Below, piece after piece: positions 18,582-20,540 of a stretch of 20,540 nucleotides of DNA (position 1 is the first letter of the stretch; every line of letters starts with the position of its first letter). Where the stretch lies: assembly GCA_003427395.1 (NCBI GenBank), contig BFEA01000974.1, forward strand, positions 231,024 through 251,563, in the 5' to 3' direction. This DNA comes from Chara braunii. Taxonomy: Eukaryota; Streptophyta; Charophyceae; Charales; Characeae. Under the pieces are notes generated by a model that was not told the DNA's origin, did no database searches, and worked only from the letters and a program-made list of their open reading frames with translations. Position numbers and translations under genes: made by a program.

Positions 18582-20046
18582 GATGGAGGATGAGGGTGTC
18601 AATAAGACTCTCAAGAGGGGTCCGTACTTCCTCTCAGTTTTGTGACGAACGCTCCTCTTCCCTCTCCTCACTCCCTCAAGAGCAACACTCAATAACTTCT
18701 CTCTTCTCTCTCTCTCTCTCGTTTGCGACCGTGTAGACGCAGGCATTAAAGAACCCAATGAAAGAAACAACTTGAAATCATTCAGAAGAGAAGGTAGAAC
18801 TCCTAGCCGGGGCAACAATTCATTTGGACTGGAGAGCAGTCAAAACAGCAAAAAAAAAAAGATCAGAGAGATCTGATCCAGCCACACAGTCTGGACTGAC
18901 TACGTATGGGGTCCTCCCAAGCCTAGCCAGCCTCAGCTCCGTGAAAACACAGCAAATCAGATTCAAGATGTANAGCGAAATGCAANAGANAATTGAGTGG
19001 TGTATAAGGTGCAAGTCAGGCGGCAGATTGCGCGGTAAAGTCTGATAAAACGTCCCAGCGGAGATCCCCTCCGCAGCGAGTGTCCTGGTCCGAAAGCATA
19101 AAGTCCGTATCCCAATCAGATAGAGCAAGGTAACTGACGTCAACAGATTTGGCCTAAGGGGCCCTTCTTGTTTGGGCCCGGTCCCACTGAGTCCCAAATG
19201 GTCCCAGTGGAGTCAGAACCGGGTCCCAACCAACAAGAGTTCCACAGAGACCTACTCTGTCCGTACTGAATTGAAAAACGAAATTTTGCCCCAGAAAGAA
19301 CCTGTAGATTACCGCCGTTCAGAATGAAATAAACAAAGCACTGTAGAAAGATAGAGCATGGCAAACAAGATACTCCATTCATTCACTCATCAGGTGAGTA
19401 GGCAGTTCACACACCTCACACACAATCAAGACTATGGAGGATGGAAGAAGAACCCAGAGAACCCCAACAGGCAGTCAATTCCATGCTCACACACATGGGC
19501 ACCCTGGTGGCACGACACTTACCTGAGTGGCCGGGCTCTTGAGATGAAAAGAACTCACCCCCCTCTCACATAGTCCTCCTGACCCAATTAGCATCCTCTA
19601 CACTAGTGTCCTATCATCTAGGAGGGTCAACATCTACCCCAAAGTACAAAGCCGGATCCCCCGTCAATGTTGAAGATCGAAGCAGCAACTTGCAGTCCGT
19701 AGGTGNAGATATGGCTGCCACCCTCAAGCTCGCCTACTTGAGGGGAGCCCTAAAGTCACTCCTTGTCTTCCTTGAAGTCCAGATTCAAGTTGTAGGTGCC
19801 CATCACTGTCGCCTCTCTCAAATTGCATCACGAAGTCCCACCTTGTGTCTCGCCACCACAAACATGCACTCAAGCAACCTGGCCGGGTCTAGCGTCGACC
19901 CTACACGGCCCTGCCAGGTGGGGGCAGCTTCCCTTTTCCACGCTGCCCCACTTAACCCTAACTTCCAGCCCTAACCCTAAGTGGTAGCCCTTACCATTAG
20001 GGTTAGGGTTATGGCAGCAAAGTCAACTCTCGCCAACAAGTAGAAT
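18582..20046 (-). other. 5' leader of element B; no gene seen
   Basis: About 1.46 kb between PBS and gag ATG. No frame resembles a protein. It contains a CT-rich tract at about 18695-18720, GGTCCC/GGGACC-type inverted repeats at about 19150-19230, and the telomere-type hairpin at 19969-20008. Ns occur near 18973-18989 and at 19706. It is long for an untranslated leader and might contain a small insertion that I cannot recognise. Confidence 0.6.
19969..20008. repeat. Hairpin made of inverted telomere-type repeats
   Basis: CCCTAACCCTAA (19969-19980) and TTAGGGTTAGGG (19997-20008) are perfect reverse complements. Inside, TGGTA and TACCA pair around a GCCCT loop, giving 17 pairs with a single unpaired G. 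AACCCTAA also occurs just upstream (19954-19961). It lies 38 bases from the PBS in the element B leader. Confidence 0.8.
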
Positions 20047-20060
20047 CCGCTTCGATACCA
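20047..20060 (-). other. Primer binding site of element B
   Basis: TGGTATCGAAGCGG on the minus strand, one base after the LTR end. The first seven bases (TGGTATC) match the complement of initiator tRNA-Met 3' ends, the usual primer in plant-type LTR elements; the following bases differ from land-plant tRNA-Met, so the exact tRNA is uncertain. Confidence 0.7.
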
Positions 20061-20061
20061 A

Positions 20062-20540
20062 TGTTACAATCCTGGCCACTTTTGAAGTCCACAGTCATCA
20101 GAAAGTACAATGTTGTCCAATTGCGAAAAGAAATGAATGAACTTGAGCCCAATGCCATCCAATTGCAAAAGAAATGAAAGAACTTGAGAGGGGAGAGAGG
20201 GAAAGAAGAAGAAGAAGAATTAAGAAAGAAGAAAGAGATGATGTGCTCTAGCATAGACCAAAGACAAAGCTCTTCTTCTTCCCTCAACAACCTCCTCCTC
20301 TTTATCTCCTCCTCTCTTATTCAAACAATAAATAAACAATAATAATGTTGAACAGCTGAACCAGAATCAATGTCCGAATCCCACTTCTACTGTAGGCACC
20401 AGATGAGGTCCACCATAGCCATGGCAACCCTTCTTCTTCCTCCACATACAGGCCGAGGCTATGGCGGACTACTGAGGTTTCAACCTCCGGTACAAAGGAC
20501 AACCCCAAGCAGCTACACCGCTGCCTTCCTTCAAGGTCAT
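20062..20540 (-). repeat. 5' LTR of element B (cut by window end)
   Basis: Aligns with 11644-12108 of the 3' LTR, with about 14 substitutions and a 14-base insertion (near 20300). Its minus-strand end GTAACA is followed by one base and the PBS, as expected for a 5' LTR. The remaining ~0.9 kb should lie beyond the window. Confidence 0.9.

Larger units (their letters stand above)
11644..20540 (-). mobile_element. Ty3/gypsy chromovirus 'element B', nested in A, with internal inversion; runs past window end
   Basis: Minus-strand LTR retrotransposon: 5' LTR (20062 onward), PBS, leader, gag start, an inverted gag-protease-RT-RNase H block (14748-18537), integrase, chromodomain, PPT and 3' LTR (11644-13046). 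The internal part is about 7.0 kb and the whole element would be about 9.8 kb. It interrupts the RT of element A and is therefore younger than A. The LTR copies show about 14 substitutions over some 465 aligned bases and one 14-base indel (counted by eye). Confidence 0.85.

Noticed and set aside
18820-19382. Minus-strand ORFs in the element B leader.
   Set aside because: They have no recognisable domain and lie in an untranslated leader; the composition suggests chance.
19954-20010. A true telomere or an interstitial telomeric array.
   Set aside because: There are only two units per arm, in opposite orientations, inside a retroelement leader.
1-20540. A CRISPR array, prokaryotic operon or defence system.
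   Set aside because: There are no spaced short repeats and no bacterial gene organisation; all recognised proteins are eukaryotic retroelement proteins.

Overview
The window is a eukaryotic, repeat-dense nuclear region with no intact host gene. It consists mainly of three decayed retroelements. The best guess for the organism is a streptophyte green alga such as Chara braunii. This rests on a Chlamys/Naiad-like Penelope element with the GIY-YIG domain ahead of the reverse transcriptase (RT), on chromodomain Ty3 elements, and on remembered similarity of the RT/RNase H and gag stretches to charophyte proteins; no search was run. Single N bases scattered from about 10.6 kb onward show a draft assembly.

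Layout. (1) 1-2528 is non-coding, with a CT microsatellite, a GCGCAC-rich patch and a few inverted repeats. (2) 2538-8159 is a Penelope-like element on the minus strand. Two direct copies of a ~430-470 bp repeat (pseudo-LTRs, each with a TATA box) flank a CCHC zinc-knuckle/coiled-coil ORF1 and a broken GIY-YIG + RT ORF2. A 9-base near-match sits at its outer edges as a possible target-site duplication. (3) 8169-9267 is non-coding and holds a two-unit tandem repeat. (4) 9268-11643 is the 3' half of a minus-strand Ty3 chromovirus ('element A': late RT, RNase H, integrase, chromodomain). It stops abruptly just after where the YLDD box should be. (5) From 11644 to beyond the window end lies a second minus-strand Ty3 chromovirus ('element B') that inserted into A's RT. 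It has a 3' LTR (11644-13046), PPT, chromodomain, integrase, an inverted block, the gag start, a leader, a PBS and the start of the 5' LTR (20062-20540).

The most striking observation is inside element B. Bases 14748-18537 carry gag, protease, RT and RNase H on the plus strand, while the gag start codon, the integrase, both LTRs, the PBS and the PPT read on the minus strand. At both edges the reading frames line up exactly if this 3,790-base block is flipped, so one element has suffered a clean internal inversion (or a misassembly mimics one). Inside the block, gag and pol overlap in a -1 relation over a perfect slippery heptamer, G GGA AAC. In the leader, 38 bases from the PBS, two inverted pairs of telomere-type repeats form a strong hairpin.

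All coding regions carry stops and frameshifts, so none of these copies looks autonomous now. The LTR pair of element B differs by roughly 3% and the pseudo-LTR pair by roughly 4% (counted by eye), so both are old but not ancient.
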